DNA of 46,974 nucleotides from the NCBI GenBank assembly GCA_019116705.1, contig DXBF01000034.1, positions 1 to 46,974 of the forward strand, in the 5' to 3' direction. The notes beneath the pieces were generated by a model that saw only the letters and a program-made list of their open reading frames with translations, did no database searches and had not been told where the DNA came from. The position numbers and the translations under genes are program-made. Within the stretch, counting starts at the first letter, position 1. The number at the start of each line of letters is the position of its first letter. Below are positions 34,297-40,820 of the stretch, one piece after another. The DNA comes from Candidatus Gemmiger avistercoris (GTDB lineage Bacteria; Bacillota; Clostridia; Oscillospirales; Ruminococcaceae).

Positions 34297-34325
34297 AGTA
34301 TAGCCCCCCGCCCGTGCCCTGTCAA
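34297..34325 (-). promoter_or_regulatory. Promoter of the ABC pair
   Basis: Minus strand: consensus TTGACA (34325-34320), 17-nt spacer, TATACT (34302-34297). This is the strongest-looking promoter in the window, which implies a need for repression. Confidence 0.8.
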
Positions 34326-34383
34326 GTGGATGGCGGCGATTCGGACCAAAACAGAAAAAAATGTGTCCAACGCACAAAAGGGC

Positions 34384-34412
34384 TTGCAAAATGTGAGAGG
34401 TTGTAGTATCCT
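34384..34412 (+). promoter_or_regulatory. Promoter of the HMA-AraC genes
   Basis: TTGCAA (34384-34389), 17-nt spacer, TATCCT (34407-34412). Predicted start about 34419 falls inside GTTAG-N6-CTAAC site B. Confidence 0.55.
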
Positions 34413-34415
34413 TTG

Positions 34416-34431
34416 GTTAGTGCCAACTAAC
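34416..34431. promoter_or_regulatory. GTTAG-N6-CTAAC site B
   Basis: GTTAGTGCCAACTAAC, 3 nt downstream of the -10 box of the HMA-AraC promoter. It shares GGTTAG-N4-AACTAAC with site A. Confidence 0.6.
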
Positions 34432-34503
34432 GTATTGTGGGCCGCCACGCGCGGCGGGCGGCCGCCTTTGCATAATGGATGGCACGATTCTTTTAACACA
34501 ATA

Positions 34504-34519
34504 GTTAGCAATTGCTAAC
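34504..34519. promoter_or_regulatory. GTTAG-N6-CTAAC site C
   Basis: GTTAGCAATTGCTAAC, a perfect 16-bp palindrome. It lies 21 nt upstream of the HMA start codon and just before its AAAGGGGG ribosome binding site, so it could also fold in the mRNA. Confidence 0.6.
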
Positions 34520-34540
34520 CACCGGAAAGGGGGAACTCCC

Positions 34541-34795
34541 ATGCTGCAATATACCGTCACCGTCGAAGGGATGGCCTGTTCCATGTGCGAAGCGCATGTC
34601 AACGAGGCGGTGCGCAGGGCGCTGCGGGTCAAAAAAGTCACTTCCTCCCACATAAAAGGGGAGACGAAGATCCTGGCGGAACAGGAACTGGCGGAAGACG
34701 CCCTGCGGCGTGCCATCGAGGCCACAGGGTACCGGGTGCTGTCCGTCCGCGTGGAACCGTACCGCAAAAAAGGGCTGTTTTTCCTGGGGAGGTAA
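34541..34795 (+). CDS. Heavy-metal-associated (HMA) domain protein, CopZ-like
   Basis: An 84-aa single HMA domain with ferredoxin-like fold. The metal-binding loop is GMACSMCEAHV, with the CxxC pair near residues 12 and 15. Secondary-structure pattern beta-alpha-beta-beta-alpha-beta is readable, followed by a basic tail YRKKGLFFLGR. Such proteins bind Cu(I) or other soft metals and pass them on. It is 4 nt upstream of the AraC gene and divergent from the ABC pair. No copper ATPase is adjacent, so the metal is unknown. Confidence 0.85.
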   Translation: MLQYTVTVEGMACSMCEAHVNEAVRRALRVKKVTSSHIKGETKILAEQELAEDALRRAIEATGYRVLSVRVEPYRKKGLFFLGR

Positions 34796-34799
34796 AGAC

Positions 34800-35702
34800 A
34801 TGCGGGAACTATGCAGATCACAGCCCGGATGGGACTGCCGGGCATTGGCGGCGGCCGGGGCCGAGGTATGGCGGCTGGAAGGGACCCCGCAGGAGAAAAG
34901 CGGCCCCGCCGCGCCGGGGCCGGGGCAGGTCGAAGCCTTGTTTTGCCGCCGGGGCGGGCTGCAGCTGGAACGGTCCGGCGGGCAGCGCCTGCCGCTGCGG
35001 CCGGGGCAGGTGCTGCTTCTGGGCGGCAGCGCGGAGGACTGCCTGGTCAGGTTCTGCTGCGAACCGTTTCAGGGGATCCTCGTGGCCATGCCGGAACAGG
35101 CGGCGCGGGCGCTGCCCGCATCCCTCTGCCCCGGCCTGGGCGGCCTGCCGGCCGGGATCGGGCACGGCGCCCGGGTCGTGACAGCCGTACTCTGGGGGGA
35201 AGCATTTTTCCATACGCTGGAACAGCTTCCGGCATCGGAACAGGGGACGTACTGCGCCCTCAAAACAGGGGAACTGTTCTTTTTGCTGCAGGTGGGCAAG
35301 GCCGCGCTGCTGCGCCCGCAGGGGGAACGGTATTATGACCATTACCAGCTTCAGGCTGTGCAGGGCGTGCGCGATTATATGCGGGCGCATCTGGACGAGC
35401 ACTTGACCATCCCGGAACTGGCGGGGCGGTTCCACATCTCGGCCACCATGCTCAAAGCCTGTTTCCGGCAGGTCTACGGGGTGCCGGTCCATCAGTACCT
35501 GCTGGAACAGCGCATGGTGCAGGCGGCGGAACTGCTGGCGTCCACGCGCCGCAGCGTGTCGGCCGTGGCTGCCGCAGTCGGGTACCGCGGGACCGGGCAG
35601 TTCAGTACGGCGTTCCGGGCGCGGTACCGCCTTTCCCCGGCGCAGTACCGGCAGGCGGCGCGGAAACGCACCGCCGGTGCGCAGGAATTTTCGCAGCCGT
35701 AA
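34800..35702 (+). CDS. AraC-family transcriptional regulator
   Basis: 300 aa from the ATG at 34800, which has GGGGAGG 7 nt upstream. The N-terminal two-thirds is a cupin-like sensor region (about 1-190) rich in Gly and Pro. The C-terminal 100 residues hold two helix-turn-helix motifs: LTIPELAGRFHISATMLKACFRQVYG and SVSAVAAAVGYRGTGQFSTAFRARYRLSPAQYR. By analogy with YbtA and similar AraC activators of siderophore ABC transporters it may control the divergent ABC pair. Translationally coupled to the HMA gene. Confidence 0.88.
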   Translation: MRELCRSQPGWDCRALAAAGAEVWRLEGTPQEKSGPAAPGPGQVEALFCRRGGLQLERSGGQRLPLRPGQVLLLGGSAEDCLVRFCCEPFQGILVAMPEQAARALPASLCPGLGGLPAGIGHGARVVTAVLWGEAFFHTLEQLPASEQGTYCALKTGELFFLLQVGKAALLRPQGERYYDHYQLQAVQGVRDYMRAHLDEHLTIPELAGRFHISATMLKACFRQVYGVPVHQYLLEQRMVQAAELLASTRRSVSAVAAAVGYRGTGQFSTAFRARYRLSPAQYRQAARKRTAGAQEFSQP

Positions 35703-35985
35703 ACAAAAAACGCCGCGCTCGGCGGAGTCCCCATAAGACAGTACAAGCAGAATAGACACTCAATTATTTGGCGGCAACTGTCGGACAGGATTGGCTACAA
35801 AGGAAACTGCTGGATTTAGTCATGATGGCTAAGTCCAGCAGTTTTTATTGCTATGTGGCTTTGAGACACTTTGTCCCACCAGTACCACCATGTATTAGAA
35901 GGGGACTCTGATGGTATATATCCCCCGTCGCCGCTGTTATCCCGGCACAGGCGGGAGTGGGCTGTCAAGGGGGCGGTACGCCCCG
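35703..35985. other. Gene-free junction between araC and the IS element
   Basis: No credible ORF. It holds one terminator (35804-35846) and, near 35950-35985, a GC-rich stretch containing TGTCAAGGGGGCGG. This reads as the left part of an inverted repeat whose other half (CCCTTGACGGC, 37458-37468) lies beyond the IS, so the IS landed inside it. The stretch resembles intergenic debris of integrative elements. Confidence 0.4.
35804..35846 (+). terminator. Terminator downstream of the AraC gene
   Basis: AAACTGCTGGA (35804-35814) pairs with TCCAGCAGTTT (35834-35844), with TTAG/CTAA extending the stem, followed by a run of T to 35846. Confidence 0.75.
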
Positions 35986-36040
35986 TGAACTGCACCCCAA
36001 AAGTTGAACGAGAGAGTCAACGAAAGGGGTGCAGAAATCT

Positions 36041-36550
36041 ATGGGGAAAGAATTGTTCGGTGAGGAATTCAAATTAGCGGTTGTTCAATATGTGCTGGAC
36101 GGGCATACACGCAAAGAGGCATCCGAGAAATTTTGTGTATCCTGTACGCCGATTGAAAAATGGGTAAACCTGTATAAACTGCATGGCGCAAAAGGACTTC
36201 TAAGCCGAAATCTGGTGGGCAGACAAAAAGGCTTTGATGGCGAGTTTCGTCTGAAAGTGCTACAATACAAGCAGGAACATCACTTATCCTGTACACAGAC
36301 AGCTATGCACTTTTGCCTGGATGTTGTAACAGTGTGCCGGTGGGAGAAGAAATTCCAAAAGGAAGGTGCACAGGGACTTATGAAAAAGCAGGGGACAAAA
36401 GACGTCGAAAAACGGCAGAAGAAGCAGGAACAGGCGGAGCTGCAACAGGAAAACAAGCGGCTGTCAGAAGAAAATTATCGGTTGAGAATGGAGAATGATT
36501 ACCTAAAAAAATTAAACGCCTTAATTCAGAAGCGGGAAAAACCCGAATAA
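36041..36550 (+). CDS. IS3-family transposase OrfA
   Basis: 169 aa from the ATG at 36041 (MGKELFGEEFKLAVVQYVLDG). AAAGGGG upstream favours this over a GTG at 36029 that overlaps it. Two helix-turn-helix segments (about 20-45 and 70-95) bind the terminal repeats. A leucine-zipper-like coiled coil (about 120-160, QQENKRLSEENYRLRMENDYLKK) mediates oligomerisation. Translation either stops at 36550 or shifts -1 into orfB at 36505-36511. Confidence 0.88.
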   Translation: MGKELFGEEFKLAVVQYVLDGHTRKEASEKFCVSCTPIEKWVNLYKLHGAKGLLSRNLVGRQKGFDGEFRLKVLQYKQEHHLSCTQTAMHFCLDVVTVCRWEKKFQKEGAQGLMKKQGTKDVEKRQKKQEQAELQQENKRLSEENYRLRMENDYLKKLNALIQKREKPE

Positions 36551-37407
36551 GCGACATTGCGGCTGCCATTACAGAATTAAGGCGGGAGTATCCTCTGGCA
36601 GCTCTACTGAAACTGGCCGGCATTCCAAGAAGTACATACTACTATCATTCCCGAAAAGCCAATGCTGTGGATAAATACGCAGAAGAAAGGGCGGAAATCA
36701 TAGCAATTTATCACGAGAATCAAGGCCGGTACGGGTATCGGCGGATTGGTATGGAATTACGCAACAGGGGCTTTTGTCTAAACCACAAGACAGTGCAAAA
36801 GCTGATGAAGGAATCCGGCCTAAAATGTATGGTGCGAATGAAAAAGTATCGTTCTTACCGTGGAGAAGTCGGCAAGGTTGCGCCAAATCTGCTGGCAAGA
36901 GATTTCCGTGCGGAAAGGCCGAATCAGAAATGGGTAACCGATGTGACCGAGTTTTCCCTGTTTGGGAGCAAACTTTATCTCTCGCCTGTGCTTGACCTGT
37001 ATAATGGTGAAATCATCAGTTATGCCATCAGTGACCGCGCCAATTACCGTCAGGTGGAAGAGATGCTGGATAAAGCTTTCTCCCGACTCCCGGGCGGAAG
37101 CGGACTAATCTTCCATTCGGATCAGGGCTGGCAATATCAAAATGCTCGGTATCAAAAAAGACTGTTGGAAAAGGGAGTTCGACAAAGTATGTCCAGAAAG
37201 GGGAACTGTCTGGACAATGCGGTCATGGAAAACTTCTTCGGTCTGTTAAAATCGGAACTGCTTTATCTGCGGACATTCCAATCATTAGATGAGTTTTGTC
37301 AGGAACTGGTCGCTTATCTTGAATACTATAACCACAACCGTATCAAAGAAAAATTGAATGGGTTAAGCCCTGTCCAATATAGAATTCAAAACGGCTTTGC
37401 CGCATAA
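36499..37407 (+). CDS. IS3-family transposase OrfB (DDE catalytic domain), made by -1 frameshift
   Basis: The frame opens at 36499 after a TGA at 36496. The conserved start of OrfB (ISDIAAAITELRREYPL, LLKLAGIPRSTYYYH) has no good start codon of its own, so it is expressed as an OrfAB fusion of 455 aa. The rve catalytic core has D in WVTDVTEF, D in FHSDQGWQYQ and E in NAVMENFFGLLKSE; the C-terminal YNHNRIKEKLNGLSPVQYR is typical. Independent initiation at an ATG at 36667 would lack the N-terminal region. Confidence 0.88.
   Translation, partial: LPKKIKRLNSEAGKTRISDIAAAITELRREYPLAALLKLAGIPRSTYYYHSRKANAVDKYAEERAEIIAIYHENQGRYGYRRIGMELRNRGFCLNHKTVQKLMKESGLKCMVRMKKYRSYRGEVGKVAPNLLARDFRAERPNQKWVTDVTEFSLFGSKLYLSPVLDLYNGEIISYAISDRANYRQVEEMLDKAFSRLPGGSGLIFHSDQGWQYQNARYQKRLLEKGVRQSMSRKGNCLDNAVMENFFGLLKSELLYLRTFQSLDEFCQELVAYLEYYNHNRIKEKLNGLSPVQYRIQNGFAA
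36505..36511 (+). promoter_or_regulatory. Programmed -1 frameshift site of the IS transposase
   Basis: A AAA AAA heptamer in correct phase of the orfA frame (codons AAA 506-508 and AAA 509-511). A -1 slip here joins orfA to the orfB frame; total length (1367 nt plus 1) is divisible by three. Confidence 0.8.
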
Positions 37408-37627
37408 CTCTTGTCCAACTTTTTGGGGTCACTTCACCGCCGCTTGCGGCGACTTACCCTTGACGGCCCGCCCCGGCTGTGCTATCTCTCGCGGCGCGGC
37501 GGGGGTATATCCTCCAGAGCCACACCTCGCCCATGAATGGGCGGGGATGGGGGTGGGTTGAACGCAGTTTTGCGGATGGGCTTTCCAAAGGTCATGTGTT
37601 ACGATTTAAGCATTTGAAAGCCGCATA

Positions 37628-37849
37628 TTGCAATACTTTCCGGCCTCACTTCTGTTGGGTAGGGTATATGACCTGGCGTCCGGCGACACCGTGTCGGAGG
37701 GAATCATCCGGGCACTCTCGGACGATTCCGTAATCAAGTGGGCGTACAATGCGTCCTTCGAGCGGGTCTGCCTTTCCGTCTGGCTGAGACGGAACTATTC
37801 GCAGTATTTTTCCTCCTACAGCATAGAGGGTGATACCGTTCGGAATTAA
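37628..37849 (+). pseudogene. Fragment of a mobile-element DNA polymerase (3'-5' exonuclease region)
   Basis: The frame reads YDLASGDTVSEGIIRAL, then IKWAYNASFERVCLSVWLRR and FSSYSIEGDTVRN before a stop. This resembles the exonuclease segment of phage- or ICE-type family A DNA polymerases (VYDLATGE...A.NA.FE pattern). Neither the start of the exonuclease domain nor the polymerase domain is present, so it is a relic. The 190 nt before it (37437-37627) hold no gene that I can see. Confidence 0.5.
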
Positions 37850-37870
37850 TATGCTTGTAAATCACACAGT

Positions 37871-38305
37871 TTAACGCTTCTTATACAGAATAATTTCGGG
37901 ATCAGAGCCATTGCATCCATATTCACATACAAGTATGTGCTTTTTGTCAGCAACCACTCCGTAGCATCTTTCTTTTCCTTCAACCTCTATCTGGTTGCCC
38001 AAATACACATTGTCATCGTTTAGCAATTTTACGGTTTGACCATTTTCAAGAGAGTATTCCAGATTCACAAAAAAGCCATTCAACAAGTTGAGGTCATCTA
38101 TGACAAGTCCCTTGATGCAAAGTGCGTTAATCTCTGAAATCAATCGTTCTTTGAACATCAAAAAACCATTCTCTCCATCTTGCTCGATACATTCCACAGC
38201 GATACAATTTCCGCCGAAAGGATGACCTTTGACTTTTTCGCATCCGCCGCATTCACTTCGACGGTTGCACTCGCTACAACAGTTTGTCCCACAAAATGTC
38301 TGCAT
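37871..38305 (-). CDS. Cysteine-rich protein with N-terminal putative metal site
   Basis: 144 aa from the ATG at 38305 (MQTFCGTNCCSECNR), with GGAGG 7 nt upstream. Residues 1-45 contain CGTNCCSEC, CGGC and GNCIAVECI: nine Cys in a zinc-finger-like pattern like that of DUF3795-type proteins, though I cannot assign the family firmly. The rest is alpha/beta: LLNGFFVNLEYSLENGQTVKLL, CYGVVADKKHILVCEYG, DPEIILYKKR. AT-rich compared with the host and surrounded by mobile-element debris; probably acquired. Function unknown. Confidence 0.7.
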   Translation of the reverse strand: MQTFCGTNCCSECNRRSECGGCEKVKGHPFGGNCIAVECIEQDGENGFLMFKERLISEINALCIKGLVIDDLNLLNGFFVNLEYSLENGQTVKLLNDDNVYLGNQIEVEGKERCYGVVADKKHILVCEYGCNGSDPEIILYKKR

Positions 38306-38403
38306 ACAGTTTCCTCCCTTTGGTATATTGTACGGTAAAAAGAAGCAAATGGCTGAAATCAATAAGGCTTTATGATTTCTCTGACAATTTGAAAGAGCCT
38401 TAT

Positions 38404-38613
38404 TTATTCATCAGTCTCTACGATACCAAAATCAATCAGAATGTTCTTATCAGCATTCGGCGGATATACGATGCCCGTCATCTCATACTGGTAGCCGCTG
38501 TCACGCTCCCATTTGCTGACGGCCTGCCGGGATACATCCAGTCTGGCGGCCAGTTCTTCCTGGGACATACCCGCTTCCTTGCGCAGCTTCTGGAGTTTTT
38601 CGCCAAACGTCAT
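38404..38613 (-). CDS. Short XRE-type helix-turn-helix protein, apparently chimeric
   Basis: 69 aa from the ATG at 38613; AAGGAGG is 9 nt upstream, while the ATG at 38622 abuts that RBS. Residues 1-40 are a normal XRE DNA-binding domain (FGEKLQKLRKEAGMSQEELA, VSRQAVSKWERDSG). After residue 42 the tail YQYEMTGIVYPPNADKNILI... is AT-rich and unlike the usual sensor domain. It may be a regulator truncated and fused in frame to foreign sequence at about 38490-38500. A two-part palindromic operator lies upstream. Confidence 0.6.
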   Translation of the reverse strand: MTFGEKLQKLRKEAGMSQEELAARLDVSRQAVSKWERDSGYQYEMTGIVYPPNADKNILIDFGIVETDE

Positions 38614-38635
38614 GGTCTGCATCCTCCTTGGGGGC

Positions 38636-38707
38636 ATCATAGCACATTTCAGCGCAGCAACGCTACCAAAATGCGGTTGCAACGGCGCAACGGCAGGTTG
38701 CAACCGC
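38636..38707 (-). promoter_or_regulatory. Upstream region of the XRE gene with repeated GTTGCAAC palindromes
   Basis: GCGGTTGCAAC (38673-38683) is inverted as GTTGCAACCGC (38697-38707). Each holds the palindrome GTTGCAAC, 21 bp apart (two helical turns). TATGAT at 38641-38636 on the minus strand is a candidate -10 box; no clear -35 seen. Likely an autoregulatory operator. Confidence 0.5.
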
Positions 38708-38709
38708 TG

Positions 38710-38737
38710 AAAAAGCCGGGAAAACCAGGGGCCCGGC
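38710..38737 (-). terminator. Terminator of the aldo/keto reductase gene
   Basis: Minus-strand stem GCCGGG/CCCGGC (38737-38732 with 38720-38715), loop of 11 nt, then TTTTT (38714-38710). Confidence 0.7.
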
Positions 38738-38740
38738 GCG

Positions 38741-39589
38741 TCACACCACGTCCAGCGGCGTGGGATGGTCCGGCGCGGGGAAGGCTTTGTCCAGGATGCC
38801 CAGTTCTTCTGCCGTCAGGCGCAGGTCCAGCGCGGCGGCGTTGTCCAGCGTATGCCGTGCTGACGAACTGCGGGGGATGGGCACCACGCCCGACTGCGCC
38901 AGCAGGAAGGCCAGCAGTACCTGGCAGGGGCTGGCCTGGCGGGTGCGGGCGATCTGCTGTACGGCGGGGCTGCCCAGCAGTTCCTGACGCAAGCTGCCGC
39001 CTTGGGCCAGGGGGCAGTAGGCCATCAGGGGCAGCTGGTGCTGCTGCAGCCAGGGCAGCAGGTCATATTCCACCCCGCGGCTGCCCAGATGGTAGAGCAC
39101 CTGGTCGGTCAGGCAGCGGTCGCCGCCGTCCGTCCTAAACAGGTCCTCCATCCAGGAACGGTCCAGGTTGGAAACGCCCCAGGCCCGGATACGCCCGCGG
39201 GCTTTCAGCTCTTCCATACACTCCACCGTTTCGGCCAGCGGGATGGTGCCGCGCCAGTGCAGCAGGTACAGGTCCAGGTAGTCGGTACCCATGCGGCGCA
39301 GAGAATCCTCGCAGCACTGGAAGATATTCTGCCGTCCGGCGTTGTGTGGGTATACCTTGGATACCAGGTACAGCCGCTCCCGGTCAAAACCGCGGATCGC
39401 CTGCCCCAGCAGTTCCTCGGCGGCGCCCTCGCCGTACATTTCCGCGGTATCCAGCAGCGTCATGCCGGCTTCGATCCCGGCGCGCAGGGCGTCGCGTTCC
39501 TGCGCGGCGCGCTCCGGGCGGACGCCCAGTTCCCAGGTACCCTGCCCGATGCGTCCGGCCGGGGCGCCGCACAATGTGATGAAGTCCAT
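38741..39589 (-). CDS. Aldo/keto reductase
   Basis: 282 aa from the ATG at 39589 (MDFITLCGAPAGRIGQGTWELG), with AGGAGG upstream; the frame to 39847 is not supported. TIM-barrel AKR with the catalytic tetrad readable: Asp in LLDTAEMYGEG (D and Y), Lys in LYLVSKVYPHNA, His in LYLLHWRG. The C-terminal cofactor loop is VVPIPRSSSARH, implying NADP(H). GC content matches the host, unlike its AT-rich neighbours, so it is either a retained host gene or cargo from a GC-rich donor. Substrate unknown. Confidence 0.88.
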   Translation of the reverse strand: MDFITLCGAPAGRIGQGTWELGVRPERAAQERDALRAGIEAGMTLLDTAEMYGEGAAEELLGQAIRGFDRERLYLVSKVYPHNAGRQNIFQCCEDSLRRMGTDYLDLYLLHWRGTIPLAETVECMEELKARGRIRAWGVSNLDRSWMEDLFRTDGGDRCLTDQVLYHLGSRGVEYDLLPWLQQHQLPLMAYCPLAQGGSLRQELLGSPAVQQIARTRQASPCQVLLAFLLAQSGVVPIPRSSSARHTLDNAAALDLRLTAEELGILDKAFPAPDHPTPLDVV

Positions 39590-39619
39590 AAAGTTCCTCC
39601 TTCGGGGCGTTTCTGTACT

Positions 39620-39633
39620 TGTATTGTAATACA
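39620..39633. promoter_or_regulatory. Inverted repeat upstream of the aldo/keto reductase
   Basis: TGTATT-GT-AATACA, a 6-bp-arm inverted repeat 31 nt upstream of the start codon. Could be a regulator site; no regulator assigned. Confidence 0.35.
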
Positions 39634-39699
39634 CAAAGGTCCGCCCGGCAAGTGCCGGACGGACCGGAAGCGGGCGGTCTGCCCGGATCTGCCGGTTTT

Positions 39700-39813
39700 C
39701 AAAATCCAAATCTTGCAAAGGGCATTGAATTTGTACTGGATATGCACCTTGCAGGCTTCCTCTTCGGTCATGGAAATTCCCACGCTCTGAATAATAGTGC
39801 GGGGCGGCAGCAC
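39700..39813 (-). pseudogene. Possible N-terminal relic of a mobile-element sigma-like protein
   Basis: Minus-strand frame reads LPPRTIIQSVGISMTEEEA, then CKVHIQYKFNALCKI, after which the match fades into GC-rich sequence shared with the region upstream of the aldo/keto reductase. I recognise this start as like that of short sigma-70-like proteins carried by integrative elements of Firmicutes, but only from memory. Together with the hairpin GGGGCGGCAGCA/TGCTGCCGCCCC (39801-39829) it fills the otherwise gene-free stretch 39590-39928. Confidence 0.35.
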
Positions 39814-39928
39814 TCCTTGCTGCCGCCCCTTGATTGCCTGCCAGCAAAGGCGGACGGGGGTGCGGGCGGCGGCGCGTATGCGCCGTTCATCTTGACCGCC
39901 CGCTGGCTCGGCTGGCTTTGCTAATCTA

Positions 39929-40216
39929 TTAAATGTCTTTAGCTTTCATGCGTTCCATTTCTGCTTGCTTAATTTTCTTGTATTTGTCACGGCCTGTTCC
40001 CCAATCTCCAAAAAACAGGGTGTTTAGAATAGCAAACGGAAATAAATATCTTGTTTCCAGAGGAATTCTGCCACTGGCAAAAATCCAAATCGTTCCGGCA
40101 AGGATTAAAACGGGAATAATTCCGCCCCAAAGAGGGCTTTTAAATTTCGTACACAAAATGTATTCTGCAATTAAAAGTACCGCAGCAATAACAAATCCAA
40201 CAACTAACTCGATCAT
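39929..40216 (-). CDS. Small membrane protein, MKAKD-tail paralog 3
   Basis: 95 aa. Predicted helices at about 4-20, 30-47 and 57-71. Helix 2 starts WGGIIPVLI, with the G-[GA]-I-I-P motif shared by the two genes upstream; the C-terminus is charged and ends EMERMKAKDI. AAAGGAG precedes the ATG. The 24 nt at 40222-40245, just upstream, are identical to the 3' end of the DUF2089 coding sequence (40826-40849). This gene therefore probably arose by duplication of a unit that included that end. Family unknown. Confidence 0.75.
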   Translation of the reverse strand: MIELVVGFVIAAVLLIAEYILCTKFKSPLWGGIIPVLILAGTIWIFASGRIPLETRYLFPFAILNTLFFGDWGTGRDKYKKIKQAEMERMKAKDI

Positions 40217-40246
40217 AGTTATTTCTCCTTTTCCTGTTTATATTTC

Positions 40247-40522
40247 TCATTGAATATCTTTTGCCTTCATTTTATCAATTTCAGATTTTTCATATTTTGC
40301 GGATTTAAAATATCCTATGAACCACACGATAATAATGGCTACTACACTAATAATTCCAGTGATAGCGTACTCGGCTGTTTTTTCCAAAAAACTTATTGTA
40401 ATAAATAGCGCAGTCATGACAAGAGGAATAATTGCTCCTATAATTTTCTTTTTTCGTACACCCCAATAAAATTGCGTTGCCAATATAGCAAACGTTATAA
40501 CTAAAATAATAAATGCTCTCAT
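40247..40522 (-). CDS. Small membrane protein, MKAKD-tail paralog 2
   Basis: 91 aa from the ATG at 40522 (MRAFIILVITFAILATQF), with AAAGGAG 8 nt upstream; the ATG at 40540 overlaps that RBS. Three hydrophobic helices (about 3-20, 27-45, 52-73) are linked by a KKK loop before IIGAIIPLV. The tail is EIDKMKAKDIQ. Same architecture as its neighbours with low overall identity, indicating old paralogs or a selected set of three. AT-rich. Confidence 0.75.
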   Translation of the reverse strand: MRAFIILVITFAILATQFYWGVRKKKIIGAIIPLVMTALFITISFLEKTAEYAITGIISVVAIIIVWFIGYFKSAKYEKSEIDKMKAKDIQ

Positions 40523-40544
40523 AGTCAATTCTCCTTTCATGTGC

Positions 40545-40820
40545 TTACATATCCTTTGCTTTCATCTTTTCAATTTCCTTTTTCTTGGCTGCCTGATGTC
40601 CCTGAATCCAAAACAGGAAAAAGATAAGTGTCGGGAAAATAATCATTTTCCAATCTTCTCCAAAATTGATTTTGCCATTGAAAAACAGAAATACCAGCAC
40701 ACCAATCCACAAAAGGGGAATGATACCTCCTAAATACCAAAATTTAGGGCTTCTGTGACATAGCCAAACGTGAAATACAATAACAACGAATGCGATAATC
40801 AGTGTCATAACTGTATTCAT
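40545..40820 (-). CDS. Small membrane protein, MKAKD-tail paralog 1
   Basis: 91 aa. Helices at about 4-20, 31-48 and 57-72. Contains YLGGIIPLLW in helix 2 and ends EIEKMKAKDM. The start ATG overlaps the DUF2089 stop (ATGA at 40820-40817), so translation is coupled to the regulator. The RBS AAAAGGAG lies inside the DUF2089 coding end. With three positively charged linker and tail regions, an N-out or N-in topology cannot be fixed by eye. Confidence 0.78.
   Translation of the reverse strand: MNTVMTLIIAFVVIVFHVWLCHRSPKFWYLGGIIPLLWIGVLVFLFFNGKINFGEDWKMIIFPTLIFFLFWIQGHQAAKKKEIEKMKAKDM

Larger units (their letters stand above)
35986..37436 (+). mobile_element. IS3-family insertion sequence (IS150-like), complete, 1451 bp
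   Basis: Left end TGAACTGCACCCCAAAAGTT (from 35986) and right end, read inward on the minus strand from 37436, TGAAGTGACCCCAAAAAGTT, form imperfect 24-bp terminal inverted repeats with TG..CA tips. A 3-bp target duplication CCG flanks it (35983-35985 and 37437-37439). It carries overlapping orfA and orfB with an A7 slippery run. All parts are intact, so it may be active. GC content is lower than the host genes. Confidence 0.88.

Noticed and set aside
37479-37733. Plus-strand ORF starting after the IS element
   Set aside because: No RBS, overlaps the polymerase relic in another frame, and reads through a GC-rich hairpin region.
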